From the NCBI GenBank assembly GCA_017550445.1, contig JAFZOV010000063.1, forward strand, positions 1 to 14,510: DNA of 14,510 nt, in the 5' to 3' direction. Under the pieces are notes generated by a model. That model was not told where the DNA came from, ran no database searches, and saw only the letters and a program-made list of their open reading frames with translations. Both the position numbers and the translations under genes were made by a program. The DNA comes from Fibrobacter sp. GTDB taxonomy: Bacteria > Fibrobacterota > Fibrobacteria > Fibrobacterales > Fibrobacteraceae. Shown here in pieces: positions 10,501-14,510 of this stretch; position 1 is the first letter of the stretch; the number at the start of each line of letters is the position of its first letter.

Positions 10501-13403
10501 ATGCGCAGTTTGCTTGCTCCGTTCCATCCGATTCGTTGTGGCTTGGCCTCGATAATGGCTATATGGCCTATGGTGCCAGCTGTACGCATCCGGGTTATGG
10601 TCTGGTGTCGCTCTATCGCGACGGTCGCATCGTTGCCGAAATCCGTGGCGAGATACCCGATACAATAATCTATGACGGTTCCAAGACTTCCGGAGCGTCC
10701 GGCCTGGGCAAGATTTCTACCGGTATATATGAATCTCGGTATATAGGCGTCTCGGCTCTCGGCATGGACGTGCAGATGGCCGGTCCGAGAGTCTATACTG
10801 ATTCTATTCGTCCTACAATCAGGAAATTCTCCGTGCATGATTCTTCCGAGGTTCTTGATAGAATCTTTACGGCGACTGCGGATGTGTATGACTCCGAATC
10901 GGGTGTTGCCCGCGTAATCGTGACGCCGGTGTTCGGGGGCGATACATTGCGTGTCATGAATGTGGTGCCGGATTCTGCCGGTCATGTGTCTGCGAGTGTC
11001 CGTATTTCCCGAAAGCAACTTGCCGAATGCACCGGTTGCTACCTCTCCATGGAAGTTCGTGTGGAAGACTATGGTCACAACCATGCGGAACAGAAATTTG
11101 CATCTGAAAAACTTTACCCGTATCCGACGGAACTTGCCCTGTGGTATCCCGCTCGAGAAAGCAGCGGCAAGATAGCACATGAATTGCTCGGTACGGGGCA
11201 TGACCTAGACTTGAGAAATATGAGCAAACCATGGGGAAGCGATGTCGGCCTTTATTTTGAAAACAAGGCGGATTATGCGGTTGGAATCAATGGCCCTGTC
11301 GATTTCGGAAGTACCCCTTCGTACTCGTTCGAAGCCCGTGTCAAGCGCGGGGCTGGATACAGTGCATGGCGTCGGATTCTCGGGTTTACGGGAGTGGGCG
11401 GACTCAATATCGAACTCATGCAGCGCGGAGGTGTGTTGAAACTGGTTGAAGGATCGCATTCCTGGGAATCGGAATTGCTCCCGATTAGCGAGAAGTCTTG
11501 GGCGCATGTCGTCGTGACCGTTGATTCTGCCCATGTCAAGTTCTATGTCGATGGTGAATTGAAGAAAGTCCGGGATTCCGGAATTTCACAGGAGCGAGAA
11601 CTGGAAGGCGCATTCACCATGGGCAAGACCGGTAGTGACCCATCCTATCTCGGGAATATCGCTGACATCCGCATGTATTCGCGCGCGTTGACTGCTGCTG
11701 AAGTCGAGGAACTATCGAAGCCCGTCACCGATGCGGGGGAGGTTTCCGATGTCATCGTCATCGCCGTGAAGGATATGGAGGCGGTGAGCGGATTCTCGAA
11801 TGAGTTCTCCTGCTCCGTGGCTGGCAACAAGTATCTTGTATCGGGTGATTCGGCGACACTTACGATGTCCGTAATCGTCGAAAATGCTGCGGACTATAAT
11901 GTCGTGCTGTACGCAAGGTCCGCTACGGCTGGCGATAAGCCGGTCTATGTCGGCGAAACAAGCATGCTAGCCGGGATGGCTGCCATTTCCAATACTTGGC
12001 GTGCGGTGACTATTTCTGGTGCGTCCGTCCATCTTGCGGCGGGTACGCATACGTTGACATTGAAGATTCCTGCAGGCATCCAAATCGGCGGCGCGGCACT
12101 CACGACGGCCAACATACCTGCATCCATGATTGCCTGGGGTGTAAGTACCTCCGACAAGGTTGCCGGAATTGTGCCTGTCGATACGGCTCGCAAGATAAAA
12201 TCGTACTTGCGCTACGAGGGATATCCGGAAACATCCACGCTTCGCCCGAGAATCCGCCTGCGTAACGTGTCGAACGAGCCCTTGAACGGATTCTCCGTCC
12301 GCTACTACTTCCGTGGCGAGGATGCTGCGACTGCCGGTGTTGAACGCTACTGGCCGAACAATGTGGAAACGTTCCCCGCAGTCCATTCCGAGAGCGCCAA
12401 TACGGGTTACGTGGAATGGTCGTTTGCCGAGACGATTCCGGTTGCCGGAACTGTGTTCGGTGGTGACGGTCCGCATTTCGGGCTTTACAATGCTGACTAT
12501 ACTCCGTGGAATGCCTCCGACGATCCGTCCTTCGTGGATCCTAATTCCGGATTGGTTGCGAATATCGATGGATTCTACGAGGATGCGGGCGTTGTCGTCC
12601 TGGATAAGGACAACAACCTGATTGGCGGTTCTTGCGCCGAGATGGAAGACCCCGTTTCGCTCGAGACCAAGATTCGCGTGCTCGCTTCCGATATGCGTGG
12701 TGACAACCAGGCGAGCGAGATTCACTTCAAGGTGGAAAATACGGGTAACGTCTCGTTGAAAAACTACGATGTGCGTTACTACTTCTTCGTGGAGGAAGGC
12801 TTTGCGCCAGATTACGAACTCAACGACAAGTCTGAATGTGCGTCTGCCTCGATGGAAAGCCTCGGTTCTGGCCGTTGGCAGGTGACTGTCCATTGTGACA
12901 AGCCGCTTGTCGCGGGCAAGGCATGGCAGAATCCGGTGAAGGTCGCGCTGCACCTGCCGGGCTGGCCTGCGATGTGGAATGTAAACGATGACCCGAGTCA
13001 CGACAGTCTGGGAACATCTGTGCGCGAAACTCGCCACATTTGCGTGTTCGACTCCACGGGCTACATGCTCTACGGCGATGTCCCTGTCTGGGCTTTGCCC
13101 GCACCGGATGAAGTCAATCCAGATTCTATCTATAATGTCGATTTCGGCTACCATGCACCTGGATCCGTTCCTATAGTTCGTACGCCCGATGGTCTAGTGC
13201 TTACGCTCGACAACTGGACGTATGTGGAGCTGAGCCTGGTGACTGCCTTGGGTCAACCTGTAAAATCTATCTTTAACGGGACCCTTGCTCCGGGTGACCA
13301 GCTGGTGCATGTGGACTGGACTGGCGTCGACATGGGTAGGACTTATGTGATGCTCAAGGTGAATGGATCTATCAAATCGACAAAGAAGCTTTCTTTGCTG
13401 TAA
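1569..13403 (+). CDS. Giant secreted multidomain lipase/esterase-like protein with LamG, CBM6/35-like and two CBM3-like domains and a C-terminal sorting-type domain
   Basis: The product has 3,944 residues (roughly 430 kDa) in one uninterrupted frame. The start is ATG at 1569, with GGAGA at 1556-1560 eight bases before it. The in-frame TTG at 1554 overlaps that site and would weaken the signal peptide, so it was not chosen. Order of parts: signal peptide (1-22, ending near YAKP); alpha/beta-hydrolase domain (about 28-410); two hydrophobic segments (about 441-461 and 471-494); a long region of Ig-like beta-sandwiches marked by VD-T-P motifs near 911, 1062, 1194 and 1303 and by a FlgD-like WDG at 1815-1817; a poorly recognisable middle (about 1900-2700); a ZU5-like sandwich (about 2715-2866); LamG-like (3185-3382); CBM6/35-like (3395-3515); CBM3-like (3542-3689 and 3698-3840); and a C-terminal sorting-type domain (3865-3944). 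The likely role is an extracellular esterase or lipase held on plant fibre. The substrate is unknown: acyl esters of polysaccharides and lipids are both possible. Base composition shifts along the gene (see findings). It could also be mainly an adhesin with a vestigial enzyme domain. Confidence 0.9.
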   Translation: MKRFLLVIVVMTMLVYAKPMESIERYNIILVHGAADSLSGVDCEASDLKAPFEYYTDSTSDFGRIDGYLKEGLLDDSRSTATGMIKTLPDWINDKILDGERKDRFGIYLNRPFVNPANTPVVNGGEIGNRGWKGRDECNVRRSLTEEAEEMRLRGRNKLILDRTNPRNYRNYTLIDSIGFHAHRNILIAHSMGGLASREYVQGDGYNGDVDKVITLDSPHRGTYSLDGLLELKRWVIHPVIKTASEMFVWGLASLRLKLFDATALPALTTAAVYTNFGNAFVDMVVDLALGYGFKKEDPLVRYIRPGSDALTELNSKEWNDNSPMYRVLYGVGGLTFGSPYEYGQYYISFAIPDAIVAPIKNIIAQTSHTEIDNPAYYNNIVGSATLGMLGGLPLTDQGSILIPHWSGAGENVSVFDSPRADVVKVPFAANENTNQGGIQALSISLAAFTALALANAMDLLSPGSSYPVRTAIALTAAYSLAAYAIPSTVAAIEDMTENHRNPSQDYWQEKQKSKKNSYTKISGDSESVESYLLEDFLYEKPFVNLSVHNDNDWTESVDSTKMDSLGLYGTKGSLAVLSMKTTRGNPLKFTGQADWGKLGVKTERWERVDGLDTNNNLKKNSVPIRHVERYEVPAITVEDWIEKYSFVVDDLMPHRLRQIRMNFNFQEEIAWECDITKDSDAADACAVYKRSGGGSWDNPVIIVDSADVNGSRVETRRDTIDKVPHPVKKNGQFDFIATDFYRNLLAIQKDNQNTVTISTVNKIGLSNTQRFYYLFKATANKLDPVWPQHDVVLNKIRGFKAYASALGYQGFKADSAKDSIVLQSVDTVITYPLRDMNREVQWYFDSSLIASGASDSGIVYDSSSAYFASSHTDENPHEGEYLWTFFVDIKNIADTVSKDSSNTYEVPFKVDRTPPEFSLKSEGELINPNKNPFVARFAWTGHEPAPDIRAMRLTLKKMDGDSLNRCKTRVADFPAMADVASKEFAIQWNSVTRDSIRSKGDGKYCIEAYAVDYAVPDSAVYGKMVSLVEAISAHPGNIANTLWPDSNDFVNSSVEFDSFFVDTKAPAMSNGALAGYSPSVSIYSKLPRPARKGSYAYATEDSLLKISYKITEPLNGRKSAPVTVAWNFIHLGDTTKVDHAGDSVWVDSIGVLDSSWTEMSGMRLEDGDYRIRAVIRDAADNDTVYDFTDTLRVDKTAPYIESLVSTKLVYPDSFTDFSATISADERHDVASNRTGMRCHYRIGGCGNTTGWKLIPTATSKYDSVKFKIDSLEGRHGKCYLEAACIDAAGNTTVKTDLFYMGERTPVITSPYNGRTTTKLVAITGIAPPYRLVDSLNTIYRLRYARVDSLGTDSVLVWETSGISVVSALQNEKSRNVSRVSQSNDAVLGYLDRNLGNDNYLEGTYIIELGTCAAAADSICVDGPDSQWVTDTAWVDLGMIDSAGVKHHFVVNPKDSLTVGKDTLDVSLHFSGQFNSSCLMRVYAKDAAGVGMFDESVSKAWRNPYFGAPNDTSSGKSAVWFYEQEDGYHLQWSGLAAGDTLAVTYDSLGFGAPCEGPDGNNAQNCEMRPLDYSMAILPTSSGQYFEDFPELVPLSSANRKMLVTGSKGHILMTATRAFHVSLANAFADTVLPKIKVYFADKTDDGFYWIANGLVSSDTLNPLLTGWTVNPRTYGLNFKWDGIPENGMYPAEGTMTIYAEITENVANNPHVIRDSAKVRVKLPELEIVLPDTTLPDLMLMKKDSALVCADETTPDSLCEQRAFKLGSMVAKYGVKYRDAKVMACIVDASGACIAVLQDTTEIKRANVSDSAYQVRWDGKISGTSVADEGVYTLKITATPVDSSKAPFPAIATFRVKYAETMRDLSPTYPKDTNNTVPAIYVSEANPDYGNPGMYRYEPTADYLVKANIGGWKLPDSSLVDGIPLKGEISGTQKILKYEPKRFSLAIKRHRKELKLVIMAKLDVATVYANCPGEGVHEDNDKRIFYYLRKFTFDEANRTASFDINKHIGDIGSGRGLSGKRYNYLTLYAFLDNQVKEYAKKDGVETIPIDTIQITPVWKKTFSLPMQSDDNRYSKDTVPFVFEQAFVGCLVVDDSTTCVYGPSDNLNNTSGYDPNKKLFNVFLNPIDGVFYSGMGEVHNDCWFNDAERNERIRFNLSLEIPDTAYWNASFGMDNLVNRTVRFDHTNKTIFGEGNNGYLKALDSYGRIGVGNYYDGNTWKKDKTYGLLTPFEVQYLPMYPASVMGGGENTFLFADEDSAHMQDARFDLHFYSPRYDLDYFQVAVVGGAGLQGCTPIVNANFKRNDDTTSKCVLYATSNDMAVTNTPYYSGADSVAFYVARNKAMGSVAVDSIDYPAMVNWRMQKTDSCLAQGQNWDFVNNGSNLCYKYYDFGSRAHYYYGDYSDSAWTARMVRGDSVIKNMVNSPEIIGLKSLEVRFRDSADVSKFGDKKLEFPVQLSSRNFDADSSRFFVKFDSVTTVLSNLVGDKVDATISNLRVDSAKISGGISSIRLSATNDTLYVKADSLKEDIIYRKSEDSLAITPVRPNSVSLSMKRLYRNDDEWVKNVVVNSAVLEQLDSNKHSHLNVLGDYPSSSDMTIAFKPVDSVTVKRPKELVEMRAYLKKNIKYQVAYLNDSSFYIIPNSKLDSRWKDSICIGENGNEGWYRLGWFDVNKLQGNTQFMLLWGDSPAYNFVEFKMIVGRAVKPFDSRTVKSLFEDASVTFPKNSVDTVKNVTVRTVEASDYSFDVFNNLALKGPIVEVLPRMTFADTSALPRIQMKISREEMVAMRATPQTVRLYKVDFTGKRFVPLQNALYGFLNADGSAVMDGADTLKCDESNKMTKMDCAGNDSTWAYLLISAETRTFSVFTAMASAIAETPSFSVTVLPEIASTANRTVRVDGISRFRLYVDDDSLWANRGDATLPDTLAFTADSNGFARIALPSRSNAIDTSYVFVVALGEPDAEGNMEELPAAPAVARALTVNAQFACSVPSDSLWLGLDNGYMAYGASCTHPGYGLVSLYRDGRIVAEIRGEIPDTIIYDGSKTSGASGLGKISTGIYESRYIGVSALGMDVQMAGPRVYTDSIRPTIRKFSVHDSSEVLDRIFTATADVYDSESGVARVIVTPVFGGDTLRVMNVVPDSAGHVSASVRISRKQLAECTGCYLSMEVRVEDYGHNHAEQKFASEKLYPYPTELALWYPARESSGKIAHELLGTGHDLDLRNMSKPWGSDVGLYFENKADYAVGINGPVDFGSTPSYSFEARVKRGAGYSAWRRILGFTGVGGLNIELMQRGGVLKLVEGSHSWESELLPISEKSWAHVVVTVDSAHVKFYVDGELKKVRDSGISQERELEGAFTMGKTGSDPSYLGNIADIRMYSRALTAAEVEELSKPVTDAGEVSDVIVIAVKDMEAVSGFSNEFSCSVAGNKYLVSGDSATLTMSVIVENAADYNVVLYARSATAGDKPVYVGETSMLAGMAAISNTWRAVTISGASVHLAAGTHTLTLKIPAGIQIGGAALTTANIPASMIAWGVSTSDKVAGIVPVDTARKIKSYLRYEGYPETSTLRPRIRLRNVSNEPLNGFSVRYYFRGEDAATAGVERYWPNNVETFPAVHSESANTGYVEWSFAETIPVAGTVFGGDGPHFGLYNADYTPWNASDDPSFVDPNSGLVANIDGFYEDAGVVVLDKDNNLIGGSCAEMEDPVSLETKIRVLASDMRGDNQASEIHFKVENTGNVSLKNYDVRYYFFVEEGFAPDYELNDKSECASASMESLGSGRWQVTVHCDKPLVAGKAWQNPVKVALHLPGWPAMWNVNDDPSHDSLGTSVRETRHICVFDSTGYMLYGDVPVWALPAPDEVNPDSIYNVDFGYHAPGSVPIVRTPDGLVLTLDNWTYVELSLVTALGQPVKSIFNGTLAPGDQLVHVDWTGVDMGRTYVMLKVNGSIKSTKKLSLL
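1650..2800 (+). other. Alpha/beta-hydrolase (lipase-like) domain of the giant protein, residues about 28-410
   Basis: The sequence shows strand-then-HG (H32-G33, in IILVHGAAD), expected to form the oxyanion hole. It also shows a nucleophile elbow AHSMGG with Ser191, and TLDSPHRGT (D217-S-P-H220) just after, a hallmark of the PGAP1/LCAT-like and triacylglycerol lipase group. The acid and histidine are less clear: candidates are D397 in TDQG, and H369 or H405. The substrate is not predictable from sequence. Confidence 0.75.
4299..5490 (+). other. Run of Ig-like beta-sandwich repeats in the giant protein
   Basis: Strand-initial motifs recur: VDRTPPEF (V911), VDTKAPAM (V1062), VDKTAPYI (V1194) and ERTPVITS (E1303). 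Spacings are about 151, 132 and 109 residues. VDxTxP is the typical first strand of bacterial Ig-like domains in large surface proteins. They probably act as spacers that project the enzyme and binding domains from the cell. Confidence 0.6.
9711..10165 (+). other. ZU5-like beta-sandwich segment of the giant protein, residues about 2715-2866
   Basis: The segment runs from 'VTFPKNSVD' through 'PIVEVLPRMTFAD' and 'TVRLYKVDFTGKRFVPL' to 'TRTFSVFTAM'. This follows the ZU5-like order: a FPxgxv start, a P-x-x-xF middle, a strand describing arguments, and a TFSVF end. It is recognised by pattern only and may be another sandwich family. Confidence 0.3.
11121..11714 (+). other. LamG / concanavalin A-like domain of the giant protein, residues 3185-3382
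   Basis: About 200 residues carry the usual landmarks: an LALWYPARES opening strand, SYSFEARVKR, WAHVVVTVDSAHVKFYVDGE, and the closing IADIRMYSRALTAAEVEEL, which is close to the laminin G3 ending. Such domains bind glycans or act as structural modules in large secreted enzymes. Confidence 0.85.
11751..12113 (+). other. CBM6/CBM35-like jelly-roll domain of the giant protein, residues about 3395-3515
   Basis: This 120-residue segment has a metal-site-like entry (VKDMEAVSG), an ENAADYNVVLYARSA strand pair, WRAVTISG, and the HLAAGTHTLTLKI closing strands. That order is typical of CBM6/35 modules. No aromatic ligand platform could be assigned with certainty. Confidence 0.5.
12192..12635 (+). other. 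First CBM3-like cellulose-binding domain, residues 3542-3689
   Basis: At 148 residues it has the family length. It shows LRPRIRLRNVS, GFSVRYYFRGED (the conserved RYYF strand), an acidic Asp-Asp-Pro-Ser turn and a closing VVVLDKDNNLIGGS, which parallels the CBM3 ending (vtvY-dG-LvwG). CBM3 binds crystalline cellulose through a planar aromatic strip, but which residues serve here was not settled. Confidence 0.7.
12660..13088 (+). other. Second CBM3-like domain, residues 3698-3840
   Basis: It repeats the plan of the domain before it: IHFKVENTGNVSLKN, then YDVRYYFFVEEG, an Asn-Asp-Asp-Pro-Ser turn, and a final HICVFDSTGYMLYGDVP that matches the CBM3 closing strand well. The two domains differ enough to be an old duplication. 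Confidence 0.7.
13161..13400 (+). other. C-terminal sorting-type domain of the giant protein, residues 3865-3944
   Basis: The last 80 residues form an Ig-like sandwich ending in basic residues and KKLSLL, with the pattern V-E-LSLVTALGQPVKSIF (a sheet strand), VHVDWTG (a WDG-like turn) and RTYVMLKVNG. This is the layout of type A C-terminal sorting domains used by the type IX secretion system in the Fibrobacteres-Chlorobi-Bacteroidetes group. No secretion gene is in the window, so the route is inferred. Confidence 0.6.
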
Positions 13404-13406
13404 GGA
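13402..13406 (+). promoter_or_regulatory. Shine-Dalgarno of the third gene, overlapping the stop of the giant gene
   Basis: AAGGA begins inside the TAA (13401-13403) and ends 7 bases before ATG at 13414. This fixes the start there and implies translation re-initiation after the giant gene. Confidence 0.75.
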
Positions 13407-13413
13407 CAGTATT

Positions 13414-14079
13414 ATGAACAATGTGATTAAAATTTTTGCTGCTATTTCTTTTGTCGTCATCCAGGCGAATGCACTAAGTTTGCAGACAGTGTTTGAAAAC
13501 CAAAAGAAGTCTGCGTTCCCGGACACCTGCGAGATGCAGATGCGTACTACGGTGACTCTCCCCAATATGCCTCCTCAGGTTGTGAACATGGCCTTGCTCA
13601 CTGCGGGGGAATCAAAGTCCGTAACTACCATCAAGTCAAGCATGATGCAGATGGAAATGGTGCAGAACAATGGCCGGATGAAGGTGACGGACTTGAAGAC
13701 CGGGAAGAAACTCCCGGCGCAGAACATGCCTGCCCAGAATCCTGCTGACGTGAACAAGCAGATGGGCTCTCCCGAAGACTACAACAATCCTGTCGCCGAA
13801 GGGAGCCTCTGGAAGATTACTCCCAAGGACCCGGCCAAGCCGACGCTTTATTACTCGCAGAAAAACAAGCGCGTGATGAAGATGAACGTGCTCGTGAATG
13901 GGGCCAATTCGGTAAGTGAATTCGAATACTGCGACAATTCGTGTCCGTTGCCGGGAACTCTCAAGAAGGTGACGATAAAGACAAGCGTTCCCCAGGGCGG
14001 TGAAAGTACTGTCGTACTTGAAGTGCTGAGGGCAAAGCAAAGGCATTTGCTGCCGATGAAAATGTTCGATGTAGAATAA
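13414..14079 (+). CDS. Small exported protein of LolA-like character, third gene of the operon
   Basis: The product has 221 residues. A signal peptide (1-20, MNNVIKIFAAISFVVIQANA) would be cleaved before LSLQ, leaving a periplasmic or secreted protein of about 200 residues without a lipobox. The body alternates short strands (MQMRTTVTL, KSVTTIKSSMMQMEMVQ, GRMKVTDL, TLYYSQKNKRVMKMNVL, STVVLEVLRAKQ), the look of the curved sheet of LolA/outer-membrane lipoprotein-sorting-like proteins. The length also fits, but no firm family motif was seen. It is unusually Met-rich in the region 54-100 and has a Cys pair (EYCDNSCPLP) that could form a disulfide. Ten bases separate it from the giant gene, so it is co-transcribed and could escort the giant protein or its lipoprotein partner. 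The fold and role are inference. Confidence 0.8.
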   Translation: MNNVIKIFAAISFVVIQANALSLQTVFENQKKSAFPDTCEMQMRTTVTLPNMPPQVVNMALLTAGESKSVTTIKSSMMQMEMVQNNGRMKVTDLKTGKKLPAQNMPAQNPADVNKQMGSPEDYNNPVAEGSLWKITPKDPAKPTLYYSQKNKRVMKMNVLVNGANSVSEFEYCDNSCPLPGTLKKVTIKTSVPQGGESTVVLEVLRAKQRHLLPMKMFDVE

Positions 14080-14115
14080 ACGTTCCTTGATAGCGTTTCG
14101 CGTTAGGGATAGTGA

Positions 14116-14146
14116 CCCGCAGGGCGAAGACTTGCGGGCCTTTTTT
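14116..14146 (+). terminator. Rho-independent terminator ending the three-gene operon
   Basis: CCCGCA (14116-14121) pairs with TGCGGG (14133-14138). The loop contains one further G-C pair, and six T's follow at 14141-14146. It lies 37 bases after the stop of the third gene, so the operon ends here. Confidence 0.85.
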
Positions 14147-14270
14147 ATTAGACTTTTTAGGGAGCAGGGCTTCGTTTTATGAGGTTGGACGGGAACGGAG
14201 TAAACCGGGCAACCCATAAAATATAGCCCGACCCACGAAGTGGGGAACGCCCAGAAGAAGATGCCGCGTC
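14147..14270. other. Gene-free junction with two small hairpins before the sdhB 5' fragment
   Basis: No gene is seen. CGGGC (14206-14210) pairs with GCCCG (14226-14230) around 15 bases, and CCCAC (14232-14236) pairs with GTGGG (14240-14244) around GAA. No clear promoter or sdhA sequence is present. A possible 15-codon frame at 14179 is not convincing. Confidence 0.4.

Positions 14271-14510
<240 letters not shown>

Noticed and set aside
10050..11201. Minus-strand open frame of 383 codons
   Set aside because: It is an antisense shadow in a GC-richer part of the giant gene. The plus-strand frame encodes a clear continuation of the protein.
11967..13154. Minus-strand open frame of 395 codons
   Set aside because: It lies opposite the CBM6/35-like and CBM3-like domains, whose plus-strand reading is convincing. 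The antisense product has no family resemblance.
13363..13413. Upstream extension of the third gene
   Set aside because: It would overlap the end of the giant gene by 41 bases and place 17 extra residues before a good signal peptide. ATG at 13414 has a well-spaced ribosome site.
14179..14226. Fifteen-codon frame in the junction before the right sdhB fragment
   Set aside because: It has no ribosome site, overlaps a hairpin and is too short to support.

Overview
The window looks like a chromosomal segment from a fibre-degrading gut bacterium, most likely Fibrobacter or a close relative. The reasons are a very large, Ser/Asp-rich, multidomain secreted protein with tandem CBM3-like modules and a C-terminal sorting-type domain, the style of its signal peptides, and fragments of a succinate dehydrogenase/fumarate reductase iron-sulfur subunit at both edges. 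The assignment rests on recognising families by eye, not on a database match.

Layout. Bases 3-311 are the 3' end of an sdhB/frdB gene carrying the [4Fe-4S] and [3Fe-4S] cysteines. Bases 312-522 are a structured intergenic stretch with three hairpins, a widespread-type palindromic repeat and a rho-independent terminator. Bases 606-705 hold a plausible sigma70-type promoter, a perfect CRP-type palindrome and a strong Shine-Dalgarno site. Then come three tightly packed + strand genes: a lipoprotein (706-1572), a 3,944-residue secreted protein (1569-13403) and a small exported protein (13414-14079). A terminator follows at 14116-14146. The window ends in the 5' part of another sdhB/frdB copy with the [2Fe-2S] motif (14271-14510), which has no recognisable start codon and no sdhA before it. 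No credible minus-strand gene, tRNA, rRNA, CRISPR array or transposase was seen.

The three genes almost certainly form one operon: the first pair overlap by 4 bp (ATGA), and the third gene's Shine-Dalgarno overlaps the stop codon of the giant gene. The giant protein begins with a signal peptide and a lipase-like alpha/beta-hydrolase domain (H32-G33, S191 in a lipase elbow, D217-S-P-H). It continues through a hydrophobic helical pair, a long run of Ig-like and other beta-sandwich segments and a LamG-like domain, then a CBM6/35-like domain, two CBM3-like domains and an 80-residue C-terminal sorting-type domain. The inferred role is a fibre- or polysaccharide-bound surface esterase. The lipoprotein and the small exported protein may help in its secretion, folding or anchoring, but this is inference from co-transcription.

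The two points most worth following up are the operon itself and the fact that complementary, non-overlapping parts of sdhB lie at opposite ends of the window in the same orientation. The second suggests a duplication, paralogues, or an assembly that broke inside sdhB.
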